NCBI GenBank assembly: GCA_902629955.1 | Contig: CACOSS010000005.1 | Span: forward strand, 1-61,848 | Length of the DNA stretch: 61,848 bases | Reading direction: 5' to 3' | Source of the DNA: an uncultured Pelagibacteraceae bacterium | GTDB taxonomy: Bacteria > Pseudomonadota > Alphaproteobacteria > Pelagibacterales > Pelagibacteraceae | In this document: positions 52,169 through 61,848 of the stretch, in pieces | Layout of the letters: every line of letters starts with the position of its first letter | Numbering within the stretch: the first letter of the stretch is position 1 | Program-made: the position numbers and the translations under genes | Notes under the pieces: model-generated | What the model saw: the letters and a program-made list of their open reading frames with translations, nothing else | Databases searched by the model: none | Told to the model about the DNA's origin: nothing

Positions 52169-54826
52169 TTATTTTTTTAATCGTGCTTGCGCCGCTGCAA
52201 GTCTTGCAACAGGGACTCTGTAAGGAGAGCAAGATACATAATTAAGACCTGTGGCTGAACAAAAATTGATACTTTTTGGATCACCGCCATGCTCTCCACA
52301 AATTCCTAATTTAAGTTTTTTATTTTGCTTTCTTCCTTTTAATGTAGCAATTTCAATTAAATCTCCTACACCATCATCTATTGATATAAATGGATCGACA
52401 TCAAATATTTTATTTTCAATATAATCATTTAAAAATTTACCACTATCATCCCTGCTAATACCAAATGTAGTTTGTGTTAGATCGTTTGTTCCAAAACTAA
52501 AAAAGTCAGCATGTCTAGCTATATCTTTAGCTTTTATCGCAGCTCTCGGTAATTCGATCATTGTACCTACTAAGTAATCTATTGTTGTTTTATTTTCTGC
52601 TTTTACTTGATCTGCAACTTTATCAACTAAATTTTTCATTATTTCTATTTCAGCTTCGGTTGAAACTAAAGGAATCATAACTTCTGGTATAATTGATTTA
52701 ATTTTCTTATTCTTGCATTCGATTAGGGCTTCAAAAATTGCCCTACATTGCATTTCATAAATTTCAGGAAAAGAAATAGCCAATCTACATCCTCTATGTC
52801 CCAACATTGGATTATGCTCATGCAACTCACCTATCCGTGACTCAATCTCTGCGACTGTTAATCCAAGTGCATCAGAAACGTCTTTTATTTCTTTTTCATT
52901 TTTTGGTAAAAACTCATGTAATGGAGGATCCAAAAGTCTAACTGTTACTGGTAGACCGTTCATTATTTTAAATATTTCTATAAAATCTTTCTTTTGATGA
53001 GGAAGCAGTTTTGCAAGAGCTTTATTTCTATCATTTGTTGTTTTAGACAATATCATTTCTCTAACAGACATAATTCTATCTTCGTCAAAAAACATGTGCT
53101 CTGTTCTACATAGTCCAATACCTTCTGCTCCAAAGTCTCTTGCTGTTTTAGTGTCAGTTGGAGTTTCTGAATTAGTTCTTACTTTCAGTTTTCTATAACT
53201 ATCAGCCCAACTCATTAATTTTGAAAAATCACCTGATATTTCTGGTTTGATTGTTTGAACTTCTCCCAATATTATTCTTCCGCTAGAACCATCGATTGTT
53301 ATTATTTCGCCTTCTGTGACTTGAATTTGATCAGTTTTAAATAATTTATTTTCGTAATCTATATTAATTTCACTTGATCCAGAGACACACGGTCTTCCCA
53401 TACCTCGTGCAACAACTGCCGCATGACTGGTCATTCCTCCTCTAGAAGTTAAAATACCTTTGGCTGCATGCATCCCATGTATATCCTCTGGCGATGTTTC
53501 GACTCTAACTAAAATAGTATTTTGCATCATGCCATTAAGTCTCTCTGCCTCTTCTGATGAAAAAACTACCTTTCCACTAACCGCACCCGGGGATGCAGGC
53601 AATCCTCTTGCTATTACTTTTATTTCACTTTTTTCATCTAAAGTTGGATGAAGAAGTGTATCTAATGAACTTGGATCAATTCTTAAAATAGCTTCTTTTC
53701 TAGAAATTAATTTTTCTTTTACCATATCTACTGCAATTTTAACCGCTGACTTTGCAGTTCTTTTTCCAGACCTAGTTTGAAGCATCCAAAGTTTTTTATT
53801 TTCTACGGTAAACTCAACATCTTGCATATCTTTGTAGTGCTTTTCTAAAGTAGATAATATTTTTTTAAGTTGTTTAAATACTTTTGGCATAGTTTCTTCC
53901 ATAGAAGATTCTTTAGCACCAGAATTAATTCTTGCTTTTTTTGTGATATGTTGAGGTGTTCTTGTTCCAGCAACAACGTCCTCGCCTTGTGCATTGATTA
54001 AATATTCACCGTATATTTGATTTTTTCCACTTGATGGATCTCTCGTAAAAACTACTCCAGTAGCACAGTCATCACCCATGTTTCCAAAAACCATTGATTG
54101 AACATTAACTGCGGTACCCCAATCATCTGGTATATGATTTATTTTTCTGTACACTTTAGCGCGATGGCTTTGCCAAGATAAAAAGACTGCAGATATTGCT
54201 CCATCAAGTTGTTTATAAACATCTTGTGGGAATTCTTTCTTTGTCTTCTCTCTAACCACATTTTTAAAGTCGCCGATTAATGCATCCCAGTCTTGTTCAT
54301 CTAGCTCCGTGTCTAACAAAACTCCTTTAGTTAATTTATAATTCTCAATTAACTCCTCAAAATTATAGCTATCTACTCCAAGTACAACACTTGAATACAT
54401 TTGAATAAATCTTCTGTAACTATCTTTCGCGAACCTTTTGTTTGAAGTTTTGTTAGCTAAAGCCATAACTGTTTTATCATTTAGACCTAGATTTAGTATG
54501 GTATCCATCATTCCAGGCATTGATACTCTTGCTCCTGATCTAACGGAAACTAATAAAGGATTTTTTAAATCTCCAAACTGTTTATTTGTTTCTCTCTCGA
54601 TTTGAGATAAATGCTTATTAATTTCTTTTCTTATTTGCTTATTAAGCTGTTTGTTTTTTTTATAAAATAATTCACAAACTTTAGTAGAAATTGTAAATCC
54701 AGGGGGGACAGGTAATCCCATTCTTCCCATTTGAGATAGATTTGCACCTTTTCCACCAAGAAAATTCTTTGGGTTTTTAATCTTTTTTGAAAACTTAGAA
54801 TTAAAGTTAAAAATTAAGTCACTCAT
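52169..54826 (-). CDS. ppdK: Pyruvate, phosphate dikinase
   Basis: This 885-aa enzyme has the ATP-grasp N-terminus (LGGKGANLSQMGRMGLPVPPGFTIS), the phospho-His domain GILTSRGGMTSHAAVVARGMGRPCVSG (order as in the family), and the C-terminal PEP barrel (GIGLCRTEHMFF, GHRGCRLAISFPEIYEMQ, FFSFGTNDLTQTTFG, GICGEHGGDP). It interconverts pyruvate and PEP using pyrophosphate or ATP. It overlaps the glyS stop by one base at the end of a four-gene unit. Confidence 0.96.
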   Translation of the reverse strand: MSDLIFNFNSKFSKKIKNPKNFLGGKGANLSQMGRMGLPVPPGFTISTKVCELFYKKNKQLNKQIRKEINKHLSQIERETNKQFGDLKNPLLVSVRSGARVSMPGMMDTILNLGLNDKTVMALANKTSNKRFAKDSYRRFIQMYSSVVLGVDSYNFEELIENYKLTKGVLLDTELDEQDWDALIGDFKNVVREKTKKEFPQDVYKQLDGAISAVFLSWQSHRAKVYRKINHIPDDWGTAVNVQSMVFGNMGDDCATGVVFTRDPSSGKNQIYGEYLINAQGEDVVAGTRTPQHITKKARINSGAKESSMEETMPKVFKQLKKILSTLEKHYKDMQDVEFTVENKKLWMLQTRSGKRTAKSAVKIAVDMVKEKLISRKEAILRIDPSSLDTLLHPTLDEKSEIKVIARGLPASPGAVSGKVVFSSEEAERLNGMMQNTILVRVETSPEDIHGMHAAKGILTSRGGMTSHAAVVARGMGRPCVSGSSEINIDYENKLFKTDQIQVTEGEIITIDGSSGRIILGEVQTIKPEISGDFSKLMSWADSYRKLKVRTNSETPTDTKTARDFGAEGIGLCRTEHMFFDEDRIMSVREMILSKTTNDRNKALAKLLPHQKKDFIEIFKIMNGLPVTVRLLDPPLHEFLPKNEKEIKDVSDALGLTVAEIESRIGELHEHNPMLGHRGCRLAISFPEIYEMQCRAIFEALIECKNKKIKSIIPEVMIPLVSTEAEIEIMKNLVDKVADQVKAENKTTIDYLVGTMIELPRAAIKAKDIARHADFFSFGTNDLTQTTFGISRDDSGKFLNDYIENKIFDVDPFISIDDGVGDLIEIATLKGRKQNKKLKLGICGEHGGDPKSINFCSATGLNYVSCSPYRVPVARLAAAQARLKK

Positions 54827-56892
54827 TAAGCACTTTCGATTTTAGAAAAATTTATATAATTTTCAAATGTTCTACAAAACATTTGAAGGAGTTCCAATCG
54901 ATTTTTTCTAATTATTTCATCATTGTCATTAACAATTATATTATCAAAAAAAGCAAATATTATAGGTTTTGCAGTCTTAAGAATATCAAGAGTCGTTTCA
55001 TAATTCTCATCATTATCTATATTTGTAAAATATTTTTTTAATTCTTTTATCTTCTTGAATAAATTTTTTTCAAAATCGTTCTTAAATATCCCAGGATCAG
55101 CGGTATCTGCTAGTTCTAATTTATTATCTTTTAATTCATTTTCGATAATATTAGATGCTCGTTTATAACTTGAAATAATATCCATTCCGCTTTCTTTATT
55201 TATAATTTTGTTTAAAGCAAAAGATTTTCTAAAAATTTCGTTTATGTGATTAATATTTTTATTATTTAAACTAGCATTAATTATATCGGATCTAATTGCT
55301 TTATTTTTCATGTAGTATTTTAATCTTTCTAACAGAAATTCAGATAAATCATTTTGTACAGACGCATTATCAAATTTATAATTTTGTTCTTGGTACAAAA
55401 GTAAAGAATAATTTATTAGATCTTTAATTCTAATATTTTTCCTATTTTCAAGTATTAGTCTAATAACTCCTAATGCTGCTCTTCTTAAAGCAAATGGATC
55501 TTTTGAACTTGTAGGTTTTTGGTTTACACCAAAGAAACCAACTAATGTATCCAATTTGTCGGTTAATGAAAGACCAAGACTAAAAGGTTTTGTTGGAACT
55601 TTGCTTTCGAGTGAATTAGGTAAATAATGTTCTTTTATCGCGAGAGAAACATCTTTATCAAAACCTTGCGACTCAGCAAAGTAACCCCCCATCACACCTT
55701 GAAGTTCTGGAAATTCTCCCACAATATCTGAGAGCAGATCAGTTTTGCAGATAGAGCATGAAATTTCAATTTTATCTTTACTAATTAAAAGTTCATCTGA
55801 GATTACTCCACCTAATTTTCTCATTCTTTGAATTTTATCAAAATAAGTCCCTAATCCTTTAAAATATTTCATACTTTTTAGTTTTGACACTTGTTTAAAT
55901 AAATTTTGATTTTTGTTTTTATTCCAAAAAAATTCTGCATCATTTAGTCTTGCTTCCACTACTCTTTCATTTCCTGCCTTGATATAACCTTTGGAATCTT
56001 TATTATTTGCAACAACAAAAAACTGATTTGTAATATTCCCTTTTCTGTCTAAAGTATGAAAATATTTTTGATGGTGTCGCATTGTAATTACAAGGATTTC
56101 TTTTGGCATAGACAAAAAGCGTTTATCAAATTGGCACAATAAAATATTAGGCTGTTCAACTAAATCAGTTACTTCATTCAAAAGCTTTTCATTAATTTCA
56201 ATATAAATGTTATTTTTTTTAGAATTTCTAATAAGCTCTTTTTCAATTATTGATTTACGTAAATTTTGATCAATTGTGATGTTTAATTTTTTTAAACAAT
56301 CAATATAGGCTTTATAGTTTCTTACTATTTTTTTTTTATCCTCAAACTCTTTGTCTAGTATTATAAAATTACAACTTTTTAAATGATGGTAAGCAAAATT
56401 AATTATCTTATTATCAAAAATAGCAACTAATGATTTTAGAGGTCTGCCCCATTGTAAACTATAGTCTGACCATCTCATAGAGTTTTTCCAATCAATTTTG
56501 TCTAAAATTGTAGGTATTTCTTTTTCAAGTATATCTTTAGTATTAATTTTTTCTTTAGGTTTTAAAAAGAAGTAAAATTCTCCCTTTTCTGTCTCTTTTT
56601 TATAAACTTCTTCTTCAGTAATCTTATTTGATCTTAAAAAACCATCTAGTGCCTCTTTTGGTGCTTTTGTACTTGGACCTCGCATCTCTTTTTTTTCTAA
56701 AAGAATTTGATTATTTAAACCTTCAAATAATATAACCAATCTATTTGGTACAGAAAAGACTTTGCTGCTTTTATATTTTATTTTTTTTTCTTCAAATAAT
56801 TTTTTAAAATTGTCAGATAAAGAATTTCTTGCATCATTTTGTAATATTGCTGGTATTTCTTCTGTAAAAACTTCTAAAAAAAATTCAGACAT
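54826..56892 (-). CDS. glyS: Glycyl-tRNA synthetase beta subunit
   Basis: This protein is about 688 aa from MSEFFLEVFTEEIPAIL, matching the family N-terminus. An upstream in-frame start at 56916 would overlap glyQ by 22 bases and is less likely. It contains EMRGPSTKAP, MRWSDYSLQWGRPLKSLVAIFD, KEILVITMRHHQKYFHTLD (HD-like domain), KTDLLSDIVGEFPELQGVMGGYFA and the anticodon-binding C-terminus. It forms the alpha2beta2 enzyme with GlyQ, encoded 2 bases upstream. Confidence 0.96.
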   Translation of the reverse strand: MSEFFLEVFTEEIPAILQNDARNSLSDNFKKLFEEKKIKYKSSKVFSVPNRLVILFEGLNNQILLEKKEMRGPSTKAPKEALDGFLRSNKITEEEVYKKETEKGEFYFFLKPKEKINTKDILEKEIPTILDKIDWKNSMRWSDYSLQWGRPLKSLVAIFDNKIINFAYHHLKSCNFIILDKEFEDKKKIVRNYKAYIDCLKKLNITIDQNLRKSIIEKELIRNSKKNNIYIEINEKLLNEVTDLVEQPNILLCQFDKRFLSMPKEILVITMRHHQKYFHTLDRKGNITNQFFVVANNKDSKGYIKAGNERVVEARLNDAEFFWNKNKNQNLFKQVSKLKSMKYFKGLGTYFDKIQRMRKLGGVISDELLISKDKIEISCSICKTDLLSDIVGEFPELQGVMGGYFAESQGFDKDVSLAIKEHYLPNSLESKVPTKPFSLGLSLTDKLDTLVGFFGVNQKPTSSKDPFALRRAALGVIRLILENRKNIRIKDLINYSLLLYQEQNYKFDNASVQNDLSEFLLERLKYYMKNKAIRSDIINASLNNKNINHINEIFRKSFALNKIINKESGMDIISSYKRASNIIENELKDNKLELADTADPGIFKNDFEKNLFKKIKELKKYFTNIDNDENYETTLDILKTAKPIIFAFFDNIIVNDNDEIIRKNRLELLQMFCRTFENYINFSKIESA

Positions 56893-56894
56893 TT

Positions 56895-57776
56895 TTAAGT
56901 TTGACTTTTTAACCAAATTTCTGCTGCGCCTTTTGTAATTTCTCTTATCCTTGAAATATATTCAGCTCTTTGAGCAACACTAATTACACCACGTGCATCT
57001 AAAATATTAAATATATGACTTGCCTTTAGACACTGGTCATAAGCTGGTAACGAAATATTATTTTCAGCAAGCATCTTGGCTTCTTTTTCAATCATATCAA
57101 AAATTTTAAAAAGATTTTCTGTGTTTGCTAATTCGAAATTATAAATAGAGAATTCCTTCTCCGCTTGATGAAATACGTCTCTGTATTTAACATCTTCATT
57201 ATTCCATATTAAATCATAAACATTTTTTTTCTGTTGAGTAAACATACACAATCTTTCTAAACCATATGTAAGTTCTACAGATACAGGTTTACACTCAAAA
57301 CCTGCCATTTGTTGAAAATACGTAAATTGAGTTATCTCCATTCCATCGCACCAAACTTCCCAGCCAAGTCCGGCTGCACCTAATGTCGGGCTTTCCCAAT
57401 CATCTTCTACAAAACGGATATCATGTTCTTTATGATTGATGCCTATAGTATTTAAACTATTTAAATAAAGTTTTTTTATATTTTTTGGTGATGGTTTTAT
57501 TATAACTTGAAATTGGTAGTAATGTTGAAGTCGATTTGGATTATCACCATATCTTCCATCAGTTGGTCTTCTTGAAGGTTGAACATACGCTGCTTTCCAG
57601 GGTTTTGGTCCTAATGATCTAAGTGTTGTTGCGGGATGAAATGTGCCTGCTCCGACCTCAATGTCATAAGGTTGTAAAATTATACAGCCTTGCTTGCTCC
57701 AATATTTTTGAAGATTCAAAATAGTATCTTGAAAAGTTTGAAATTTTGGTTGTTTCTTTTTTTTTTTAGAAACCAT
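56895..57776 (-). CDS. glyQ: Glycyl-tRNA synthetase alpha subunit
   Basis: This 293-aa catalytic subunit has [43 protein letters not shown] at the N-terminus, [49 protein letters not shown] and [17 protein letters not shown]. The N-terminus carries an extra run of lysines. It overlaps the S49 peptidase gene by 11 bases. Confidence 0.97.
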   Translation of the reverse strand: MVSKKKKKQPKFQTFQDTILNLQKYWSKQGCIILQPYDIEVGAGTFHPATTLRSLGPKPWKAAYVQPSRRPTDGRYGDNPNRLQHYYQFQVIIKPSPKNIKKLYLNSLNTIGINHKEHDIRFVEDDWESPTLGAAGLGWEVWCDGMEITQFTYFQQMAGFECKPVSVELTYGLERLCMFTQQKKNVYDLIWNNEDVKYRDVFHQAEKEFSIYNFELANTENLFKIFDMIEKEAKMLAENNISLPAYDQCLKASHIFNILDARGVISVAQRAEYISRIREITKGAAEIWLKSQT

Positions 57777-58572
57777 ATCTTTGCCAGATAGATCTTTCTT
57801 CTAAAATATTTATTATTTGTTCTGTACTGCTTTCTGAAGATAGTTTTCTAGCTAACCAACCTTTTGCTTTCTCGAATTTTTTTATTATGACGTCATCACC
57901 AAATTTTTCTTTTAAAATCTGATCTGCATTTCCAATTCCATCTATTAGTCCTAATTCTTTAGCTTTTCTTCCCGACCAAAACTCGCCAGAAAAGAGTTCA
58001 ATACCCATATCTTTTTTTAGTTTTGTTCCTCTACTTTTTTCAACAACTTCAATAAAATCTTTATGAAGATCTAATTGTATATTTTTTAGTCTTTCGATAT
58101 CTTCATCTTTCTCTTTCATAAAAGGATCAAGTGTGCTTTTATTTTTACCAGCAGTATAAACTCGTCTTTGAACACCTATTTTACTTATTAACTCAGTAAA
58201 TCCAAAAGATGAGTATATGACTCCAATAGAGCCTATTATAGAGCTTTGGTTTGCGTAAATTTCATCTCCACAACAAGCGATTAAATATCCCCCTGATGCA
58301 GCAACATCCTCAGCAAATATTATTACTTTTTTTTTGTGCTTCTTTGCTTGTTGTTTCACGTAATCATGAATTAGATGAGACTGAACTGGAGAACCTCCTG
58401 GAGAATTTATTGATATTGCAACAGCTGGTGATTTTTTTACAGAGAATGCTTTTTTAATGATTTCCTCTTGACCCGCGAAATCTATTCCTTGTTTAAACTT
58501 TCCAACATTTCCTATGACACCATTTAGTTTTATATGGGGAATAACTTTTTTTTTTTTGAAAATTGAAAACAT
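57766..58572 (-). CDS. S49-family serine peptidase (SohB/SppA-like)
   Basis: This 268-aa protein has the S49 core [37 protein letters not shown] (nucleophile Ser93), [14 protein letters not shown] and [12 protein letters not shown] (general-base Lys near 145). It has no clear N-terminal membrane helix, unlike SppA of E. coli. Family members digest signal peptides or membrane protein fragments. It is the first gene of the sohB-glyQ-glyS-ppdK run. Confidence 0.88.
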   Translation of the reverse strand: MFSIFKKKKVIPHIKLNGVIGNVGKFKQGIDFAGQEEIIKKAFSVKKSPAVAISINSPGGSPVQSHLIHDYVKQQAKKHKKKVIIFAEDVAASGGYLIACCGDEIYANQSSIIGSIGVIYSSFGFTELISKIGVQRRVYTAGKNKSTLDPFMKEKDEDIERLKNIQLDLHKDFIEVVEKSRGTKLKKDMGIELFSGEFWSGRKAKELGLIDGIGNADQILKEKFGDDVIIKKFEKAKGWLARKLSSESSTEQIINILEERSIWQRYGF

Positions 58573-58639
58573 ATGTATGCTTATAAAATTTATGATTAAA
58601 TATAAAGTCTCCTTATAGTTGAAGATTGAGGTGCGTCAA

Positions 58640-58668
58640 TTGTTAAGTACAATAAAGTCGTATATATA
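58640..58668 (+). promoter_or_regulatory. Predicted promoter of the polyprenyl synthase gene
   Basis: TTGTTA (58640-58645) and TATATA (58663-58668) have a 17-base spacer; an overlapping TATAAT begins 2 bases later with a 19-base spacer. The ATG lies 13 bases beyond the -10 region. This is a moderate match in AT-rich sequence. Confidence 0.4.
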
Positions 58669-58681
58669 ATACTTTAAATTT

Positions 58682-59695
58682 ATGGGAACTGTCCTTCAAC
58701 TAAAAAAAAAGATAAATAATTCTTATTTAGACCTTAAAAACTCTGTTGAAGATAAATTAGTTTTAGTTGAGGAGAGAATTAAATCTAAGCTTGTAAGCAA
58801 AGTAGATTTGGTTGAGAAAATGACCAAATATCATCTAGACACTGGAGGAAAAAGACTAAGAGCTTTATTAACATTAGGTTCCTCCAAACTATGCGGCTAT
58901 GAAAAAGGTACTAGAGATGTCAACCTAGCTGCTTGTGTAGAGCTTATTCATGCAGCTACACTTATGCATGACGATGTAATTGATAATGGCGATTTGAGAA
59001 GAGGAAAAAAAACACTTAATAAAATTTGGGGTAATCAATCATCCATATTAGTTGGGGACTATTTATTGAGCAGATGTTTTGAGATGATGGTTGAAGATGG
59101 TGACCAAGAGGTTTTAAAACTTTTATCCTCGACATCAGCTGAGATTTCACAGGGAGAGGTTTTACAGCTACAACATAATAGAGAAATTGATATGTTGGAA
59201 GAAACATATTTAAAAATAATATCTTCTAAGACAGCATCTTTATTTGCAGCAGCAACAAAAGTTGGTGCAATTTTATCAAATCAAGAAAACAAAGTTAAAG
59301 ATGCTTTAGAATTTTACGGAAAAAATTTAGGACTAACGTTCCAAATTGCAGATGATACTTTAGATTATAACTCAGAACTCAAATTATTTGGAAAAGAAAT
59401 TGGAAATGACTTTTATGAAGGTAAAGTTACACTGCCTATAATTTTATTAAATCAAAAAGCAAACTCAGAAGAAAAAAAATATATTAAAGATTGTTTTTTA
59501 AACCATAAAAGGTCTGAGGTAGATTTCAAAAGCATTCTAGGATTAATAAAAAAATATGACATTATTAATGATTGTTATTTAAAAGCAGAGTATTTTATAG
59601 GATTATCCTCAAATTCACTCAGCATATTTCCAGATACGAAAGAAAAAGAAATTCTTAAAAAATTGACTTCATTTAGTTTAGAAAGAAATTTTTAG
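58682..59695 (+). CDS. ispB: Polyprenyl diphosphate synthase (octaprenyl-type)
   Basis: This 337-aa trans-prenyltransferase has the first Asp-rich motif LMHDDVIDNGDLRRG and the second FQIADDTLDYNSE, with GGKRLRALLTLGSSKLCG before them. It makes the long isoprenoid side chain of ubiquinone. Chain length is not certain from sequence. It overlaps the convergent pdxH by 4 bases. Confidence 0.92.
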   Translation: MGTVLQLKKKINNSYLDLKNSVEDKLVLVEERIKSKLVSKVDLVEKMTKYHLDTGGKRLRALLTLGSSKLCGYEKGTRDVNLAACVELIHAATLMHDDVIDNGDLRRGKKTLNKIWGNQSSILVGDYLLSRCFEMMVEDGDQEVLKLLSSTSAEISQGEVLQLQHNREIDMLEETYLKIISSKTASLFAAATKVGAILSNQENKVKDALEFYGKNLGLTFQIADDTLDYNSELKLFGKEIGNDFYEGKVTLPIILLNQKANSEEKKYIKDCFLNHKRSEVDFKSILGLIKKYDIINDCYLKAEYFIGLSSNSLSIFPDTKEKEILKKLTSFSLERNF

Positions 59696-60318
59696 GGACT
59701 TAATAAAACTTTTTTCCAACTTTTATTATCTAATTTTAAATACTTTAGCCTTTGATGAATTCTATTATCTCCATCTAGCCAAAATTCAATTTCGTTTGGT
59801 GAAAGACACCACCCAGACCAATAGTCAGGTCTTGGAACTTTTTTTTCGTCAGGAAACTTTTTTTTAAAATTTTTAATCGATTCATATAATTCTTCTCTGT
59901 TTTTTAAAACTGTACTTTGATTAGAAGCCCAGGCACCAATACGACTACCATATGCTCTGCTATTATAGTAATCATCAGCCTCTTGGTCCGAAACTTTAGA
60001 TATAGTTCCAACTATTCTTATTTGTCTTAATAAACTTTTCCAGTGGAAACACATTGATGCATTAGGGTTATTTTTTAAATCACCACTTTTCTTACTATTA
60101 AGATTTGTGTAAAAAACAAATCCTTTATCACTAAAACCTTTTAGAAGAACCATTCTGACATTCGGAACTCCACTTTTATCTGCTGTGCCAAGTGCCAAGG
60201 CATTTGGGTCATTTATTTCCGACTTTTTTGCTTCATTAAACCATTCCTCAAATAACTTAAATGGATCATCTAATTCACCAAAAAATTTATCAAGACCTAA
60301 AGAGTTTTTTTGATTCAT
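59692..60318 (-). CDS. pdxH: Pyridoxamine 5'-phosphate oxidase
   Basis: This 208-aa flavoprotein oxidises pyridoxamine/pyridoxine phosphate to PLP. Motifs are [16 protein letters not shown] (here [25 protein letters not shown] by family order), [46 protein letters not shown] and the C-terminal [22 protein letters not shown]. It is divergent from aroC across 33 bases. Confidence 0.95.
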   Translation of the reverse strand: MNQKNSLGLDKFFGELDDPFKLFEEWFNEAKKSEINDPNALALGTADKSGVPNVRMVLLKGFSDKGFVFYTNLNSKKSGDLKNNPNASMCFHWKSLLRQIRIVGTISKVSDQEADDYYNSRAYGSRIGAWASNQSTVLKNREELYESIKNFKKKFPDEKKVPRPDYWSGWCLSPNEIEFWLDGDNRIHQRLKYLKLDNKSWKKVLLSP

Positions 60319-60351
60319 AATTTAAACAAAATAATCTATATATTATATTTT

Positions 60352-60714
60352 ATGTCATTTAACACATTTGGAAAGATATTTCGATTCACTACATGGGGAG
60401 AGTCTCATGGTCCAGCTATAGGCTGTGTAGTGGATGGTTGTCCTCCTAACGTAAGTATAAATGAGGCTGATATCCAAAAAGAATTAAATAAAAGAAAACC
60501 TGGGCAGTCCAAGTTCACAACCCAAAGAAAAGAAGACGATAAAGTAAATATTTTGTCTGGAGTTTTTGAAGGTAAGACAACAGGCACTCCAATATCGATG
60601 ATTATTTATAATAAGGATATGAGATCCAGAGATTATGAAACAATAAAAAATAAATTTCGACCCGGTCATGCTGATTTTACATATTTTAAAAAATTATTTT
60701 ATTTTCAATTTTAA
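60352..60714 (+). pseudogene. aroC: Chorismate synthase, truncated after about 113 residues
   Basis: From [20 protein letters not shown] the protein follows AroC closely through [47 protein letters not shown]. It then changes to a short unrelated tail and stops at 120 aa. An intact AroC is about 350-370 aa; the expected GGGRSSARET region and the rest of the FMN site are absent here and in all frames to the window end. The break lies in an A-rich run near 60687-60695. It could be a real deletion, a rearrangement or an assembly join. As written it cannot be an active enzyme. Confidence 0.88.
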
Positions 60715-61244
60715 TACTTTTATCCTTAATCCAATATACTAAAGCTAATAATATTAAAGATATAACTCCAAGTTTTAAGGATTTTATATTAATGAAATAC
60801 GAGATTTTTTTCTTAAAAAATCAATCAAGAGTGCTCAACTCAAAAAAAATAGGGCTTATGGTCCGTTATCAATCTGTTAATTATGAGATAAAAATTGATA
60901 AAAATAACAATACAAAAATAATTATAAATTCAATAATGGATAAAAATAGATACTTAAAGAAAAAAAAATATAAGCCCAAGATTTCAGACTGTAATATAGT
61001 AAGAAATAAAATTGTTACTAATAAATTTGGTTACAATCCATTAACTTTAAAACAAAATTATTCAGTCACAGAAGATGTTTTATTTGAATATATTAAAAAT
61101 AATATTTTTAATTTTCAAAACATAAAAGAAGATGAGATCAAAAGATTTATAAACAAAACATCGGTTACAGTAAACATTGTACATCCTATTTCGAAATTTA
61201 ATTTAAGTTGCTCTGGCAAATTATCAGATGCACAGCTTTATTAA
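60690..61244 (+). CDS. Secreted hypothetical protein whose start codon is missing (frame open from the aroC junction)
   Basis: The frame open from 60690 encodes a hydrophobic signal-like stretch ([18 protein letters not shown]) then a Lys/Asn-rich soluble region of about 160 aa. A TAA at 60687 closes the frame just upstream, and no ATG, GTG or TTG precedes the hydrophobic part. The first ATG, at 60792, would discard the signal peptide and leave 150 aa. This looks like a gene whose first codons were lost at the same breakpoint that cut aroC. I do not recognise the family. Confidence 0.55.
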   Translation, partial: KIILFSILILLSLIQYTKANNIKDITPSFKDFILMKYEIFFLKNQSRVLNSKKIGLMVRYQSVNYEIKIDKNNNTKIIINSIMDKNRYLKKKKYKPKISDCNIVRNKIVTNKFGYNPLTLKQNYSVTEDVLFEYIKNNIFNFQNIKEDEIKRFINKTSVTVNIVHPISKFNLSCSGKLSDAQLY

Positions 61245-61245
61245 T

Positions 61246-61620
61246 TTAAGATAAATCTATTGCAAATTTTTTTAATGTTTCAATTGGAATTAATTTTAAA
61301 GTATTTTGATGTGTTTTTTTTAAATAAATTGGACATCCTTTACCAGCCTCAACTGCTCTTGCATACCAACTAGCACATACACACCAACTGTCTCCTTCTT
61401 TCAATCCAGGAAAACCAAACTCAGGATGGGGAGTAACTAAATCGTTTCCAGCGTTCTTACACCAATTTAAAAAATCATTATTTACTTTAGCGCAAACTGT
61501 ATGAACTCCTTTATCATTCTCATCTGTTTTACAACATCCATCTCTATACCATCCAGTTAATGGATCAAAAGAGCAATCCTCAAGATCTTCACCCAAAACA
61601 TTTTTTTGATTATTTTCCAT
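61246..61620 (-). CDS. DUF2237 family protein
   Basis: This 124-aa small protein has the family pattern NVLGEDLEDCSFDPLTGWYRDGCC, HTVCAKVNNDFLNW, SRGNDL-like GNDLVTPHPEFGFPGLKEGDSWCVCASWYARA and AGKGCPIYLKKTH. It has several conserved Cys and no known activity. It abuts hisI on the same strand (1-base overlap). Confidence 0.88.
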   Translation of the reverse strand: MENNQKNVLGEDLEDCSFDPLTGWYRDGCCKTDENDKGVHTVCAKVNNDFLNWCKNAGNDLVTPHPEFGFPGLKEGDSWCVCASWYARAVEAGKGCPIYLKKTHQNTLKLIPIETLKKFAIDLS

Positions 61621-61848
61621 TAAATTTTTGTAGGATTTGGCTGTCCTTTGTAAACTTTTTCTGGATCAAATTTTTTTTCTTTCTCTTCAAATTTCATTTC
61701 AATATTTCTAGCATTATTAATTTTACCTAATGGAATAGATCTATAAAAACACGATCTATAACCAACATGGCAACTAGCACCCTTGCCAATATCAACACTC
61801 ATCCAAATAGAATCTTGATCATCATCAATTCTTAATTCTTTTACTTTT
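61620..61848 (-). CDS. hisI: Phosphoribosyl-AMP cyclohydrolase (partial, 5' end beyond the window)
   Basis: The visible 75 C-terminal codons include LRIDDDQDSIWMSVDIGKGASCHVGYRSCFYRSI, matching HisI with its metal-binding Cys residues (GASCHVGYRSCFYR). It hydrolyses phosphoribosyl-AMP in histidine synthesis. The frame is open to the window edge; the internal ATG at 61802 is not the start. The end overlaps DUF2237 by one base. Confidence 0.88.
   Translation of the reverse strand, partial: KVKELRIDDDQDSIWMSVDIGKGASCHVGYRSCFYRSIPLGKINNARNIEMKFEEKEKKFDPEKVYKGQPNPTKI

Overview
This window is a compact, strongly AT-rich, gene-dense bacterial segment. Gene content, codon bias and protein sequences fit a SAR11 (Pelagibacterales) alphaproteobacterium. 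The supporting features are proteorhodopsin followed by ferredoxin and a ferredoxin reductase, a glycine riboswitch on gcvT, a eukaryote-like NADP isocitrate dehydrogenase, NAD-dependent formate dehydrogenase, an alphaproteobacterial DksA, GAAC-N7-GAAC SOS boxes and near-absent intergenic space. The proteorhodopsin carries Gln at the spectral-tuning site, suggesting a blue-light, open-ocean type. There are no rRNA genes, CRISPR arrays, insertion sequences or prophage genes. No gene-free stretch exceeds about 200 bases.

Layout. 1-4742: a partial gene and a small orphan, glycine amidinotransferase with an EamA transporter, a NifU-like scaffold with an HPP membrane protein, and NAD formate dehydrogenase. 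4737-15364: a tspO/FAD-oxidoreductase pair, a divergent SDR, and a long minus-strand unit. That unit starts at a promoter and tandem glycine riboswitch, runs through gcvT-gcvH-gcvP, and continues without a visible break into a membrane-lipid-modification cassette (flavin oxidoreductase, DUF1365, CFA-synthase-like methylase, DUF3833 lipoprotein). 15369-20432: 5-oxoprolinase genes (pxpBC-EamA divergent from pxpA), two secreted TPR paralogues and a TerC-like protein. 20429-27279: a minus-strand run psd-pssA-glycosyltransferase-rlmE-guaB-TPR-guaA-panB. 27356-37344: icd, alaS, recA, tolC, glycerate kinase, two GFA proteins and an SOS-controlled umuDC operon. 37337-42564: an unusual tightly packed operon of a PMT-type glycosyltransferase, a 41-residue membrane protein, a GT2, a TauD-type dioxygenase and two secreted polysaccharide lyases. 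42594-47957: dksA, GST, ferredoxin reductase, ferredoxin, proteorhodopsin and propionyl-CoA synthetase. 47960-61848: pyrC, ygfZ, tRNA-Leu(GAG), nadA-nadC, an S49 peptidase-glyQ-glyS-ppdK run, a polyprenyl synthase gene, pdxH, a truncated aroC, a secreted-protein gene lacking a start codon, DUF2237 and partial hisI.

Themes. Glycine recurs: amidinotransferase, riboswitch-controlled cleavage system, YgfZ, glycyl-tRNA synthetase. Light and oxidative stress recur too: proteorhodopsin, ferredoxin, TspO and the lipid cassette, whose families belong to the singlet-oxygen response in Rhodobacter. The points most worth checking are the riboswitch-to-lipid transcription unit, a 13-bp inverted repeat bracketing the second glycine aptamer, the glycan operon with its short membrane protein, a long operator sequence shared by recA and umuD, an IMP dehydrogenase without its CBS domains, and the aroC junction at about 60690.
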